Below, one piece after another: positions 46,941 through 55,690 of a stretch of 64,000 nt of DNA. The DNA is from Rhodoferax sp. UBA6134 (GTDB taxonomy: Bacteria; Pseudomonadota; Gammaproteobacteria; Burkholderiales; Burkholderiaceae_C), in assembly GCA_002422455.1 (NCBI GenBank), contig DIVK01000060.1, forward strand, positions 31,307 to 95,306, given 5' to 3'. How positions within the stretch are numbered: position 1 is the stretch's first letter; every line of letters begins with the position of its first letter. The position numbers and the translations under genes are program-made. A model generated the notes under the pieces. The model searched no databases and had not been told where the DNA came from. It worked only from the letters and a program-made list of their open reading frames with translations.

Positions 46941-47173
46941 GGTTGGTGCTCGCGGTGTGGTTCACACGCCGCAGTTCAACGGGAAGCAGGAGGTCACGCC
47001 GTTCGCACTGGGTTTGTCGAAGTGCCGAGCGGTTGGACTAACCTGCGCTGCCCCCGCAACGGTAAGTGGACGAATCGCCCGCGATTTTGCTTCCATCACG
47101 GCCACTGAGCGTTTTGAACACGCGCTTGGGAAGGCGATGGAGGTTGCATCCACCAGCCCGGATACCGGCCAAC
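46941..47173 (+). promoter_or_regulatory. Cobalamin (B12) riboswitch before btuB
   Basis: Landmarks run in order: GGTTGGTGCTCGCGG (5' P1/P2), the GGGAA box at 46981-46985, the near-invariant GCTGCCCCCGCAACGGTAA (B12 box) at about 47048-47066, CACTGAGCG, GGGAAGGCGATGG and GGATACCGGCC closing with CCAAC against GGTTGG. It binds adenosyl- or other cobalamin and should reduce expression of btuB and possibly the whole downstream locus when B12 is plentiful. The arm between the GGGAA box and the B12 box (46986-47047) is enlarged and holds a copy of the genomic repeat. A GCACGC/GCGTGC hairpin (47183-47198) follows as a possible expression platform. Confidence 0.9.
47001..47025 (+). repeat. REP-like repeat copy inside the riboswitch
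   Basis: It matches the 25-base unit in mfd and cbiL at 21 of 25 positions. Two of the four differences are paired: C to A at position 7 and G to T at position 23, which keeps GCACT/AGTGC base pairing in place of GCCCT/AGGGC. It lies in a peripheral arm of the aptamer. Confidence 0.65.
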
Positions 47174-47261
47174 AAGGTGGTTGCACGCTTTGGCGTGCCA
47201 CTGTGACGCTCATGCACTGTCGGGGACGACGGTGAGGGCTTTTGACGGTTTTTTTCCAACT

Positions 47262-49235
47262 ATGAAAAATCTTGAATCTTCCTGGCACGGTTGCATTTCC
47301 GTGCGCTTTTGCGCGTCTGCGCTGGCTGTTTTTGCGGCTTTTCCTGCTTTTCCGGTGCTGGCGCAGGACCAGTCTGAGGTGCTGCTTAAAAAGGTGGTGG
47401 TGAGTGCCACGCGGTTTGATGCCGAAGCCTCCGCCCTGCCGTTTGGTGTCAGTGTGATTACCAAAGACGATATTGCACGCGCTGGTGTGTCCACTGTGAA
47501 CGAGGCGGTGATCAAGCTGCTGGGAGTGCCGGGACGGGTGGATTATTACGGTGGTGGTGACTATGGGCTGGACCTGCGAGGGTTCGGGGTGACTGCAGGT
47601 AGCAACCAGGTGGTGATTGTCGATGGCCTCAAAATGAATGAGGCAGATTTGGGCGGCACCCGTCTGGCTGGCATTGCGATCAACACGGTTGAGCGAATTG
47701 AAGTATTGCGCGGCAGCGGTTCAGTGCTGTACGGCGAGGGCGCGACTGGCGGTGTCATTGTGATCACCACCAAGGCCGGCCGCGGCGTATCACGCCAGAA
47801 CTCGGCTGACCTGTACGCCGCAACTGGCAGTTACGGGTTGAACGAGTTGCGTGCCAACGCGACTTTGGCCTCAGGTGGTTTCTCGCTGGACGTGGCGGGT
47901 AACAAGCGCCAGGCGGATAACCATCGTGACAATTTCAAGTCCGACGTGGAAGGTTCTTCAGTTCAGGCGCAATGGAGCAATGACTGGCTGCGCGTGGGCG
48001 CCAGCTATGCCGATGACATGCTGGACAGCGGCTTGCCGGGTTCTCTGACCGCGGCCCAGTACCAATCCAACCCGAGCCAGACCACCAGTCCCAACACAAC
48101 AGGCAGCATCAGGAATACTCGCCAAACCTTGTTTGCCAGCGCTGAATTAGGTGCCTGGCAAGTGGGTGTAGACGCGGGTCAACGAACCAAGAATCTTGAC
48201 AGTCTGAGCAGCGGTGTGTCGACCTACCAGTACGACGTGGACGCCAGTACGCTGGCCTTGCGTGCCAAGAACGAGGCGAAGTTTGGAAACGTTCGCAATG
48301 CGCTGACGCTGGGACATGACCAGTCTGACTGGAAACGCACCGTGCCGGGGGCTTTTGGATCGGTGGCGCAGCAAAAAACAAGCGCTTTTTATGCGCAGGA
48401 CGAAGTCACTTTGAGCGGTGGCACGCGTGTGACTGCCGGCTATCGGGCAGAAAACATCAAACAAAGCGACACATTCACTGCCAGCACCAATAACGATCAA
48501 ACGGCCTGGGAGTTGGGGGTCGTCCAGCCAATGTCTGATACCTTGTCGGTTTTTGGGCGTGTGGGCAACAGCTTTCGACTGGCCAACATTGACGAACTGG
48601 GCTTTACCACACCCGGTGCCGTTTTACAGCCCCAAACTTCACGTGACCTGGAGTTGGGCAGCCGTTGGAAATATGCGGGTGGCCGGGTTGAACTGCGTTT
48701 CTACCGGAACAACCTGACCAACGAACTGGGCTATGACCCAACGGTGGTCAATGCCAATTCCTGGAGTGGGCTGGGTGCCAATGTGAATTTTGACCCCACG
48801 CTGCGCCAAGGCCTGGAGATTGAAAGCCAGCATGCGTTGACCAAAAACCTCGGCTTGCAACTGAACCTGGGGTTGCGTGAAGCCAAGTTCACGCAAGGCG
48901 CTCATAACGGCAAGAATGTGCCGCTGGTGGCAGGCACCACTGTGGCGTTGCGCGCCGATTGGCGGCCAGCACCCGCACATTCTGTGAGCACCGGGGTGGT
49001 ATGGGTATCGTCGAAAAACGTGGATTTCAACAACGCCTGCACCGTGCCTGGCTATGCCACGGTCGATGCGCGCTATGCCTACCAGTGGCGCAATGTGGAG
49101 ATGTCGTTGGGCCTGGGCAATTTGCTCGATGCCAAGTACTACACCCAGGCTTTCAAATGCACGGCGGGGGTCACTCATGGGATTTATCCGGAAGCCGGGC
49201 GTGCCGTCACCACCTCATTGCGGGTCAAGTTCTAA
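47262..49235 (+). CDS. btuB: TonB-dependent cobalamin receptor
   Basis: The 657-residue outer-membrane receptor has a signal peptide ending near PVLAQDQS, a TonB box-like KKVVVSATRFDA, a plug domain (SVITKDDIARAGVSTVNEAV, VEVLRGSGSVLYGEGATGGV-type segment) and a beta-barrel ending in aromatic-terminal TTSLRVKF. The B12 riboswitch directly upstream indicates corrinoid uptake. The ATG at 47262 gives the signal peptide; an earlier in-frame ATG lies inside the riboswitch platform. The next gene begins 29 bases on. Confidence 0.92.
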   Translation: MKNLESSWHGCISVRFCASALAVFAAFPAFPVLAQDQSEVLLKKVVVSATRFDAEASALPFGVSVITKDDIARAGVSTVNEAVIKLLGVPGRVDYYGGGDYGLDLRGFGVTAGSNQVVIVDGLKMNEADLGGTRLAGIAINTVERIEVLRGSGSVLYGEGATGGVIVITTKAGRGVSRQNSADLYAATGSYGLNELRANATLASGGFSLDVAGNKRQADNHRDNFKSDVEGSSVQAQWSNDWLRVGASYADDMLDSGLPGSLTAAQYQSNPSQTTSPNTTGSIRNTRQTLFASAELGAWQVGVDAGQRTKNLDSLSSGVSTYQYDVDASTLALRAKNEAKFGNVRNALTLGHDQSDWKRTVPGAFGSVAQQKTSAFYAQDEVTLSGGTRVTAGYRAENIKQSDTFTASTNNDQTAWELGVVQPMSDTLSVFGRVGNSFRLANIDELGFTTPGAVLQPQTSRDLELGSRWKYAGGRVELRFYRNNLTNELGYDPTVVNANSWSGLGANVNFDPTLRQGLEIESQHALTKNLGLQLNLGLREAKFTQGAHNGKNVPLVAGTTVALRADWRPAPAHSVSTGVVWVSSKNVDFNNACTVPGYATVDARYAYQWRNVEMSLGLGNLLDAKYYTQAFKCTAGVTHGIYPEAGRAVTTSLRVKF

Positions 49236-49264
49236 CCCGCGCCGATTCGTGCTCTGAGCGCCAT

Positions 49265-50671
49265 ATGCGTACCCCCACCTGTCCTGCCATCCTCATCGCC
49301 GCCCCCGCCTCCGGCCAGGGCAAGACCACCGTGGCGGCGGCTTTGGCGCGGCTGCACACGCGCCAGGGGCGGCGGGTGCGGGTGTTCAAGTGCGGGCCGG
49401 ATTTTCTCGACCCCTGCTGGCACACCCTGGCCAGCGGCGCGCCGGTACACCAGTTGGACTTGTGGATGACCGGCGAGGCCGATTGCCGGGCGCGCCTGGC
49501 CGCGGCCGCGCGGGAGGCGGACCTGATTCTTGTCGAAGGTGTCATGGGCTTGTTTGACGGTGAGCCCAGTGCCGCCGATCTGGCGCAACGCTTCGGCTTG
49601 CCGGTGCTGGCGGTGATCGACGCCTCGGCCATGGCCGGCACCTTTGGCGCGCTGGCCTTTGGCTTGCAGCATTACCGGCCAGGCCTGCCATGGGCGGGTG
49701 TATTGGCCAACCGGGTCGCCAGCGAGCGCCATGCGGCCATGCTGCAAAGCAGCGTGGGTGAGTCGGCCCAGTGGTTGGGTGCCCTGATGCGCAACCCGGC
49801 CATGAGTCTGCCCGAGCGCCACCTGGGCCTCACCGTGGCCGGCGAAGTGGTGGACGCTGTGGCGCGGCTTGATGCCGCGGCCGATGCGCTGGCGGCAACG
49901 CCGCTGGGGCACATGTCTTCGGCTGACTTGACGCGTTGGGATGTGACGTTTTCTGTTGCGAACAGTGTGGATGCTGGTGCGGGGAGTGGCTTCGAGAAGA
50001 CGCAGGGCGATGAGCCGTCAGGCAGCCTGCCGCTGGCGGGGCGCACGGTAGCCGTCGCCCGCGATGCAGCCTTTTGTTTCATCTATGCGGCCAACCTGGA
50101 TTGCCTGCAGGACTTGGGAGCCGAACTGGTCTTTTTCTCCCCGCTGGCGGACAGCGCGTTACCGGAATGTGATGCGGTCTGGCTGCCGGGCGGCTATCCT
50201 GAACTGCACGCCGCGCGGCTGGCTGCCAACACCTCCATGCGGGACAGTCTGGCAAAACATGTGGCACAACACAAGCCGGTCTGGGCCGAGTGCGGCGGCA
50301 TGATGGTGTTGTTTGATACCCTGGTTGCGGTGGACGGGCAAGCGCACGCGCAGTGGGGTTTGCTGCCAGGCACCGTTACCATGCAAAAGCGTTTGGCGGC
50401 CCTGGGGCCGCAGCAGTTGGCGATGGACGATGGGGTGCTGCGCGGTCATGCCTTCCACTATTCCACCTGCGCCACTTCCCTGGCGGGCCGGTGGCGCACC
50501 GCGCGGCCCAACCTGGCACCCACGCCGGATGCGGGCGAGGCGGTTTTTGAGTCGGGGTCGGTTCGGGCCAGTTATTTTCATGCGTGGTTCGCGTCCAGCC
50601 CGGCGGTCACCGCTGCGTTGTTTTTGCCCGTCGCTGCTCCAGCCAAGGCCCTGGCAGGGGAACCCGGATGA
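49265..50671 (+). CDS. cbiA: Cobyrinic acid a,c-diamide synthase
   Basis: This amidates the a and c side chains of (hydrogeno)cobyrinic acid using glutamine and ATP. The 468-residue protein has an N-terminal dethiobiotin-synthase-like ATPase (APASGQGKTTVAAALARLH, residues 8-26) and a C-terminal class I glutaminase with a PVWAECGGMMVLFD nucleophile Cys and FHYSTC-type His region. It could equally be called cobB; cbiA fits the cobalt-early genes around it. It is the first gene of the overlapping chain. Confidence 0.92.
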   Translation: MRTPTCPAILIAAPASGQGKTTVAAALARLHTRQGRRVRVFKCGPDFLDPCWHTLASGAPVHQLDLWMTGEADCRARLAAAAREADLILVEGVMGLFDGEPSAADLAQRFGLPVLAVIDASAMAGTFGALAFGLQHYRPGLPWAGVLANRVASERHAAMLQSSVGESAQWLGALMRNPAMSLPERHLGLTVAGEVVDAVARLDAAADALAATPLGHMSSADLTRWDVTFSVANSVDAGAGSGFEKTQGDEPSGSLPLAGRTVAVARDAAFCFIYAANLDCLQDLGAELVFFSPLADSALPECDAVWLPGGYPELHAARLAANTSMRDSLAKHVAQHKPVWAECGGMMVLFDTLVAVDGQAHAQWGLLPGTVTMQKRLAALGPQQLAMDDGVLRGHAFHYSTCATSLAGRWRTARPNLAPTPDAGEAVFESGSVRASYFHAWFASSPAVTAALFLPVAAPAKALAGEPG

Positions 50672-51495
50672 ACGATCGTTTCGCCTTTGCCCAAGGCCCG
50701 CAGCGCATCGTTTGCCTGACGGAGGAGACGACGGAGTGGCTGTACCTGCTGGGCCAGGAGCAGCGCATCGTCGGCATTTCGGGCTACACGGTGCGGCCAC
50801 GTCGTGCCCGCGAAGAAAAACCACGGGTCAGTGCGTTCTTGAGCGCCAGGGTCGACAAAATTGTGGCGCTCGAACCGGATTGTGTTTTTGGTTTTTCCGA
50901 CCTGCAGGCCGACATTGCGGCGGCGCTGATCCGTCAGGGCGTGCAGGTCACGGTGTTCAACCAGCGCAGCGTGGCCGGGATTTTTTCCATGCTGTACCAG
51001 GTGGCGGCGATGGTGGGGCAGGGCGAGCGGGGCTTGGCCTTGATTGAAGGCATGCAGCACCAACTGGGCGTCATCGCCGAGGCTGCCGCGTCGTTGAGGC
51101 GCCGCCCCAAAATCTTCTTCGAGGAATGGGATGAGCCCCACATCAGCGCCATCCGCTGGGTGTCCGAGTTGATGGGCATCGCGGGCGGGGACGATTGTTT
51201 TCCCGAACTGGCGACCCAGTCCCTGGGCAAGAACCGCATCATTGCCGACGGCGCCGAAATTGTGCGGCGCAATCCCGACATCATCGTCGGTTCCTGGTGC
51301 GGCAAGAAATTCCGGCCTGAAAAAGTGGCGGCACGGCCGGGGTGGGAGAGTGTGAATGCCGTGAAGCACGGCCAGTTGTTCGAGATCAAGTCGGCCGACA
51401 TCCTGCAGCCCGGCCCGGCGGCACTGACCGACGGCGTGGCGCAACTGCACCGCATCGTCATGGACTGGGCGTCTGGCGTGGGGGCCGCGGCATGA
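50668..51495 (+). CDS. Cobalamin-binding BtuF-like protein without signal peptide
   Basis: The 275-residue protein has the class III (BtuF/FecB) substrate-binding fold: RIVCLTEETTEWLYLLGQEQ, VDKIVALEPDCVFGFSDLQADIA, NPDIIVGSWCGKK and ARPGWESVNAVKHGQLFEI. The visible start MNDRFAFAQGPQRIVCL has no signal peptide, unlike the BtuF at 52112-53002, so it may act in the cytoplasm, for instance as a corrinoid carrier or salvage protein. A frame upstream is open but covers the end of cbiA. It overlaps neighbours on both sides by four bases. Confidence 0.82.
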   Translation: MNDRFAFAQGPQRIVCLTEETTEWLYLLGQEQRIVGISGYTVRPRRAREEKPRVSAFLSARVDKIVALEPDCVFGFSDLQADIAAALIRQGVQVTVFNQRSVAGIFSMLYQVAAMVGQGERGLALIEGMQHQLGVIAEAAASLRRRPKIFFEEWDEPHISAIRWVSELMGIAGGDDCFPELATQSLGKNRIIADGAEIVRRNPDIIVGSWCGKKFRPEKVAARPGWESVNAVKHGQLFEIKSADILQPGPAALTDGVAQLHRIVMDWASGVGAAA

Positions 51496-52115
51496 GCGCC
51501 GCCGGACCGTTCCAGGGCGGGGGCATGCTGGCCCGCAGCGAACTGATCCTCGGCGGCCAGAAAAGCGGCAAGTCGCGCCGCGCCGAGCTGCTGGCGCGCA
51601 GCTGGCTGGCAGCTTCGGGTGACCAGCGTGCCGTACTGATCGCCACCGGCCAGGCCTGGGACGATGAGATGCGCACCCGCATCGCGCGCCACCAGCGTGA
51701 ACGCGCCGGGCGCGTGCCGGGCCTGCAGACGGTGGAGGAGCCGCGTCGGCTGGCCGAGGCCATTGCCGCGCACAGCCGGCCCGGCACCCTGGTGGTGGTG
51801 GACTGTCTGACGCTGTGGTTGACCAACTGGCTGATGCCTTTCGAAGCCGATGGCGCTGTAACTTCTGAGCCCAATTCGTCCCCCGTCCCCGATGCGTCCG
51901 CGCCAATCGCCATGCTTCTGGAAGCAATCCACAGCGCATCGGGGCCGCTGGTGCTGGTGGGCAACGAGATCGGCCTGGGCGTGATTCCCCTGGGGCGCGA
52001 GGTGCGGACCTTTGTCGATGCGCTGGGGCAGCTGAACCAGGACGTGGCCCACGTGTGCCAGCGCGTGACCCTGATGACGGCCGGTTTGCCGCTGATTTTG
52101 AAGGAGGTCGCATGA
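51492..52115 (+). CDS. cobU: Adenosylcobinamide kinase / adenosylcobinamide-phosphate guanylyltransferase
   Basis: This activates adenosylcobinamide with GTP during nucleotide-loop assembly and cobinamide salvage. The 207-residue enzyme has a P-loop LILGGQKSGKSRRAELLA, the guanylation region ATGQAWDDEMRTRIARHQ, VVVDCLTLWLTNWL and GNEIGLGVIPLGREVRTFVD. It sits between two BtuF-like genes, which ties salvage to import. A 20-residue N-terminal extension before the P-loop is unusual. Confidence 0.92.
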   Translation: MSAAGPFQGGGMLARSELILGGQKSGKSRRAELLARSWLAASGDQRAVLIATGQAWDDEMRTRIARHQRERAGRVPGLQTVEEPRRLAEAIAAHSRPGTLVVVDCLTLWLTNWLMPFEADGAVTSEPNSSPVPDASAPIAMLLEAIHSASGPLVLVGNEIGLGVIPLGREVRTFVDALGQLNQDVAHVCQRVTLMTAGLPLILKEVA

Positions 52116-53002
52116 AGCCTTGGCGCCTGCTTTGCATGGCCACCCTGATCCTCATGGGCACCAACTTCGCCCAGGCCCTGCAAGTGATCGACGACCGTGG
52201 CGTGGTCGTCAACTTCGACCGGCCGCCGCAACGCATCGTCAGCCTGCTGCCGTCTCTTTCGGAGACCGTGTGTGCGTTGGGCCAGTGCCAACGGCTGGTG
52301 GGCGTGGACCGGTATTCCACGTACCCCGATAGTTTGCGCGCCCTGCCGCAGGTGGGGGGTGGACTGGACCCGAATATCGAGGCCATCGCGGCCCTGCGGC
52401 CCGACGTGGTGTTGCTGGCCACCTCGTCGCGGGCCGGTGAGCGCCTGCAGTCCCTGGGCATCAAGGTGGTGGCGCTGGAGCCCAAAACCTACGCCGATGT
52501 GCAGCGCGTCATGCTCAAGACCGGGCAGGTGCTGGGCGTGGACGATGCGCAAAAAATCTGGCGCGCCATTGATGCCGGCGTGTCCGCGGCAGCCCAGTCG
52601 CTGCCCGCCAGCGTGCGGGGCACGCGGGTGTATTTTGAAGTCAATCAGGGGCCCTACGGTGCGGGCGAAGCGTCATTTATCGGTGAAACACTGACCCGTC
52701 TGGGTGTGAAAAACATTCTTCCGGCCCGGCTCGGGCCCTTTCCCAAACTCAACCCCGAATACATCGTGCGCGCCAACCCGGACCTGATCATGATCGGCCA
52801 GCGCAGCGCGGAGGGCATGGCCCAGCGCCCGGGCTGGCACGGCATCCGGGCGCTGCGCGAGCAGCGCGTGTGCGTCTTTCCCGCCGCCCAGGCCGATGTG
52901 CTGGTGCGCCCGGGGCCGCGCATGGCCGAAGGCGCGCGCCTGATGGCGCAGTGTCTGAATGAGAAAGCGCCGAAAACATCCGCGCCGGGAGCCCGGCCTT
53001 GA
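52112..53002 (+). CDS. btuF: Periplasmic vitamin B12-binding protein
   Basis: The 296-residue protein starts with a signal peptide (RLLCMATLILMGTNFAQA) and has the BtuF fold: PQRIVSLLPSLSETVCALGQ, VGVDRYSTYPDSL, IEAIAALRPDVVLLATSS and GWHGIRALREQRVCVFPAAQ. It delivers corrinoid to the BtuCD transporter encoded next. The start and stop overlap its neighbours by four bases (ATGA before, TTGA after). Confidence 0.9.
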   Translation: MKPWRLLCMATLILMGTNFAQALQVIDDRGVVVNFDRPPQRIVSLLPSLSETVCALGQCQRLVGVDRYSTYPDSLRALPQVGGGLDPNIEAIAALRPDVVLLATSSRAGERLQSLGIKVVALEPKTYADVQRVMLKTGQVLGVDDAQKIWRAIDAGVSAAAQSLPASVRGTRVYFEVNQGPYGAGEASFIGETLTRLGVKNILPARLGPFPKLNPEYIVRANPDLIMIGQRSAEGMAQRPGWHGIRALREQRVCVFPAAQADVLVRPGPRMAEGARLMAQCLNEKAPKTSAPGARP

Positions 53003-54072
53003 ACCTGCGCCGCATGTCTTTTCTGGTGTGGCCCCTGCTGTTGACCAGCCTGGCGCTGGCTGCCCTGGGCGTGTGCGTGGGCAGTACCGGCTTTGAAAAC
53101 CTCATCACGCCCTGGCTTGACTCGCAGGATGCGTCACAGCACGCCATGGCGCAGCAAATTGTGTGGGAAATCCGCCTGCCCCGCACCGTGGGCGCGTGGT
53201 CGGCCGGAGCCCTGCTGGGCCTGGCGGGCGCGGTGGCGCAGGGCTTGTTTCGCAACCCGCTGGCCGATCCCTATTTGCTGGGCAGCGCCTCGGGGGCGTC
53301 GCTGGGCGTGGCACTGGCGCTGGCGGCCATGGGTGGCGGCGGCATGCTTGGCGCCGGCATGATGAATGACGGTGGGGCGGTCAGTATTTTTTCTGGCAGC
53401 GTGCTGGTGCGGCTGGGGCTCACGGGCGCGGCCTTTGGCGGGGCGGTGCTGGCGGTGCTGCTCACGCTGGCGCTCTCAAGCGGGGTGCAGCATACGCTGC
53501 GCCTGCTGCTGGCCGGTGTGGTGGTGGGCGTGGTGGTGGGTGCCATGACGCACCTGGTACTGCTGTTTTCGCCCGATTCGCTGCAGGCCATGCAGGCCTT
53601 CATGCTGGGCTCCACCGGCTTTGTCGGCTGGACGGCCTGCCTGTTGATGGCGGGCGTGTGGGTGGTGTGCGTGCTCGCCGCCTGCCTGCTGGGCCGCGTG
53701 CTCGATGGCCTGAGCCTGGGTGAGGCCACTGCCCGCAGTCTGGGCCTGCCGCTGGCGCCCCTGCGCCTGGCGCTGGTGGCGGTGCTGGCGCTGGCCACCG
53801 GCACGGCGGTGGCGCAAACCGGTCTGATCGCATTTGTGGGTCTGGCAGCGCCGCACCTGGTGCGCTCCGTGATCCAAACCACTCACGGCCGCCTGATGCT
53901 GCTGTCCAGCCTGATGGGCGGCGCCTTGCTGATGGCGGCCGACACGCTGGCGCGCTGGCTGATCGCGCCGCAGGAACTGCCGGTGGGCGTGCTCACCGCC
54001 GTGCTCGGTGGCGGCTACCTGCTGTGGCTGATGCACCGCAACCGCCGCACGTCCTCGGGGGGCGGCGTGTGA
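52999..54072 (+). CDS. btuC: Vitamin B12 ABC transporter permease
   Basis: The 357-residue FecCD/BtuC-type permease has about ten membrane segments; key stretches are EIRLPRTVGAWSAGALLGLAGA, NPLADPYLLGSASGASLGVAL and TGTAVAQTGLIAFVGLAAPH. The start is TTG at 52999, overlapping the btuF stop as TTGA with GGGAG at 52988-52992; a later ATG at 53014 would break the overlap pattern. A roughly 25-residue glycine-rich insert (GGGGMLGAGMMNDGG) lies between helices. Confidence 0.92.
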   Translation: MNLRRMSFLVWPLLLTSLALAALGVCVGSTGFENLITPWLDSQDASQHAMAQQIVWEIRLPRTVGAWSAGALLGLAGAVAQGLFRNPLADPYLLGSASGASLGVALALAAMGGGGMLGAGMMNDGGAVSIFSGSVLVRLGLTGAAFGGAVLAVLLTLALSSGVQHTLRLLLAGVVVGVVVGAMTHLVLLFSPDSLQAMQAFMLGSTGFVGWTACLLMAGVWVVCVLAACLLGRVLDGLSLGEATARSLGLPLAPLRLALVAVLALATGTAVAQTGLIAFVGLAAPHLVRSVIQTTHGRLMLLSSLMGGALLMAADTLARWLIAPQELPVGVLTAVLGGGYLLWLMHRNRRTSSGGGV

Positions 54073-54881
54073 ACCATGCGGCACATTCAGGAGCTGTCTG
54101 CGCCGACCAGGTCAGCGTCAGACTCGGTCATGCCGAGATCCTGCATGACCTCACGCTGGCGTTGCCGGGCGGTCGCTGGAGCAGCATCGTGGGGCCCAAC
54201 GGCGCGGGCAAGTCGACCCTGCTTAAAGTGCTGGCCGGGCTGCTGCCGTACAGCGGCACGGTCACCCTGCTGGGGCAGCCGCTCACCCGTTTGCCGGGAC
54301 GCCTGCGCGCGCAGCAACTGGCCTGGCTTGGGCAAAACGAAAGCGCGGGCGATGACCTGACCGTGCTGGACGTCGCCTTGCTGGGCCGCCTGCCGCACCA
54401 GGCCTGGCTGGCCGCCCCCGGCGGCGCCGACCACGCCGCCGTGGAGCAGGCTTTGCGCGCCACGCAGGCCTGGGATTGGCGCGACCGCATTCTGGGGCAG
54501 CTCTCCGGCGGCGAACGCCAGCGCGTACTGCTGGCCCGGGCCTTGGCGGTGCAGGCGCAGGTGCTGTTGATGGACGAGCCGCTGGCCAATCTGGACCCGC
54601 CGCACCAGGCCGACTGGCTGGCGCTGGTGCGGGCCCTGGTGCGGCAGGGCCGCACGGTGGTCAGCGTGCTGCACGAAATATCCATGGCGCTGCAGGCTGA
54701 CGAGATGGTCATCATGGCGCAGGGTCGCGTCACCCATCAGGGCGCCTGTGCCGACGCTGCCACCCATCGCGCGCTGGAGGCGGTGTTCGAGCACCGCGTT
54801 GCCATTCACGCGGTGAGGGGTCAATGGGTGGCGCTGCCGTGTGACGCGAATGACAAGCACGTGAAAGGACACGATTCATGA
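54069..54881 (+). CDS. btuD: Vitamin B12 ABC transporter ATPase
   Basis: The 270-residue ATPase has Walker A GPNGAGKST, signature LSGGERQRV, Walker B VLLMDEPLANLDP and switch histidine SVLHEISMAL. The start is GTG at 54069, overlapping the btuC stop as GTGA. It powers BtuCF import. A frame 15 codons longer exists but lacks support. Confidence 0.92.
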   Translation: MNHAAHSGAVCADQVSVRLGHAEILHDLTLALPGGRWSSIVGPNGAGKSTLLKVLAGLLPYSGTVTLLGQPLTRLPGRLRAQQLAWLGQNESAGDDLTVLDVALLGRLPHQAWLAAPGGADHAAVEQALRATQAWDWRDRILGQLSGGERQRVLLARALAVQAQVLLMDEPLANLDPPHQADWLALVRALVRQGRTVVSVLHEISMALQADEMVIMAQGRVTHQGACADAATHRALEAVFEHRVAIHAVRGQWVALPCDANDKHVKGHDS

Positions 54882-55690
54882 ATTCCGGCACCGTCTGGTT
54901 CGTGGGCGCCGGGCCCGGAGACCCGGACCTGATTACCGTCAAAGGCCGGGCGCTGATTGAGCGCGCCGGGGCCATTTTGTTTGCGGGCTCGCTGGTCAGC
55001 GAGGCGGCCATGCGCTGGGCGCCGGCGAGCTGCCTGATCGCCGACAGCAAGGACATGACGCTGGAGCAGATGTCGGCCTGGTTGATTGAACAGGCCGCAC
55101 GCTGCGAAACGGTGGTGCGCCTGCAAACCGGTGACCCCGGCCTGTATGGCGCCTTGATCGAGTTGGTGCAGCCGCTGGACGCCGCCGGCGTGGCGGTGCA
55201 GGTGGTGCCGGGGGTTTCTTCCGCCATGGCTTCTGCCGCCGCGGCGGTGGAGAGTCTGACCCTGCCCGAGGTCACGCAAACCGTGATCTTCACCCGCATG
55301 GAAGGGCGCACCCCGATGCCCGAGGGCGAGTCGCTGGAAGCGCTGGCGGCGCACCACAGCACGCTGTGCATCTTCTTGAGCATCACCCTGATGGGCAAAG
55401 TCACCGCCGCCTTGACGGCGGCTGGCTGGTCGCCGGATGCGCCGGTGGTGGTGGTGCACAAGGCCAGCTGGCCGGGCGAGGAGAAAATTGTGCGCGGCAC
55501 CGTCAGCACCATCCAGGCGTTGTGCCGCGAGGCCAAACTGGTGAGCCAGTCCATGATCATCGCCAGCCCGACTTTGGGTGCGCGCCAGTGGACGACGCTG
55601 GCCAAATCCAAACTTTACGACGCCAGTTTCACGCACCGTTTTCGGCGGGCCAGCGTCCCTGCCTCGAACCTTACCCTGGAAAACCCATGA
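54878..55690 (+). CDS. cbiF: (Cobalt-)precorrin-4 C11-methyltransferase
   Basis: It methylates C11 of the corrin ring precursor with SAM. The 270-residue protein has the tetrapyrrole methylase start VWFVGAGPGDPDLITVKG, LQTGDPGLYGALIE, VQVVPGVSSAMASAAAAVES and VIFTRMEGRTPMPEGESL, typical of CbiF/CobM. A short C-terminal extension (residues about 250-270) is extra. Start overlaps btuD by ATGA. Confidence 0.93.
   Translation: MNSGTVWFVGAGPGDPDLITVKGRALIERAGAILFAGSLVSEAAMRWAPASCLIADSKDMTLEQMSAWLIEQAARCETVVRLQTGDPGLYGALIELVQPLDAAGVAVQVVPGVSSAMASAAAAVESLTLPEVTQTVIFTRMEGRTPMPEGESLEALAAHHSTLCIFLSITLMGKVTAALTAAGWSPDAPVVVVHKASWPGEEKIVRGTVSTIQALCREAKLVSQSMIIASPTLGARQWTTLAKSKLYDASFTHRFRRASVPASNLTLENP

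Noticed and set aside
50578..52485. A 635-codon open frame on the - strand
   Set aside because: It is antisense to cbiA, the BtuF-like gene, cobU and btuF, rich in Arg, Pro and Gly, and lacks motifs. Treated as a shadow.
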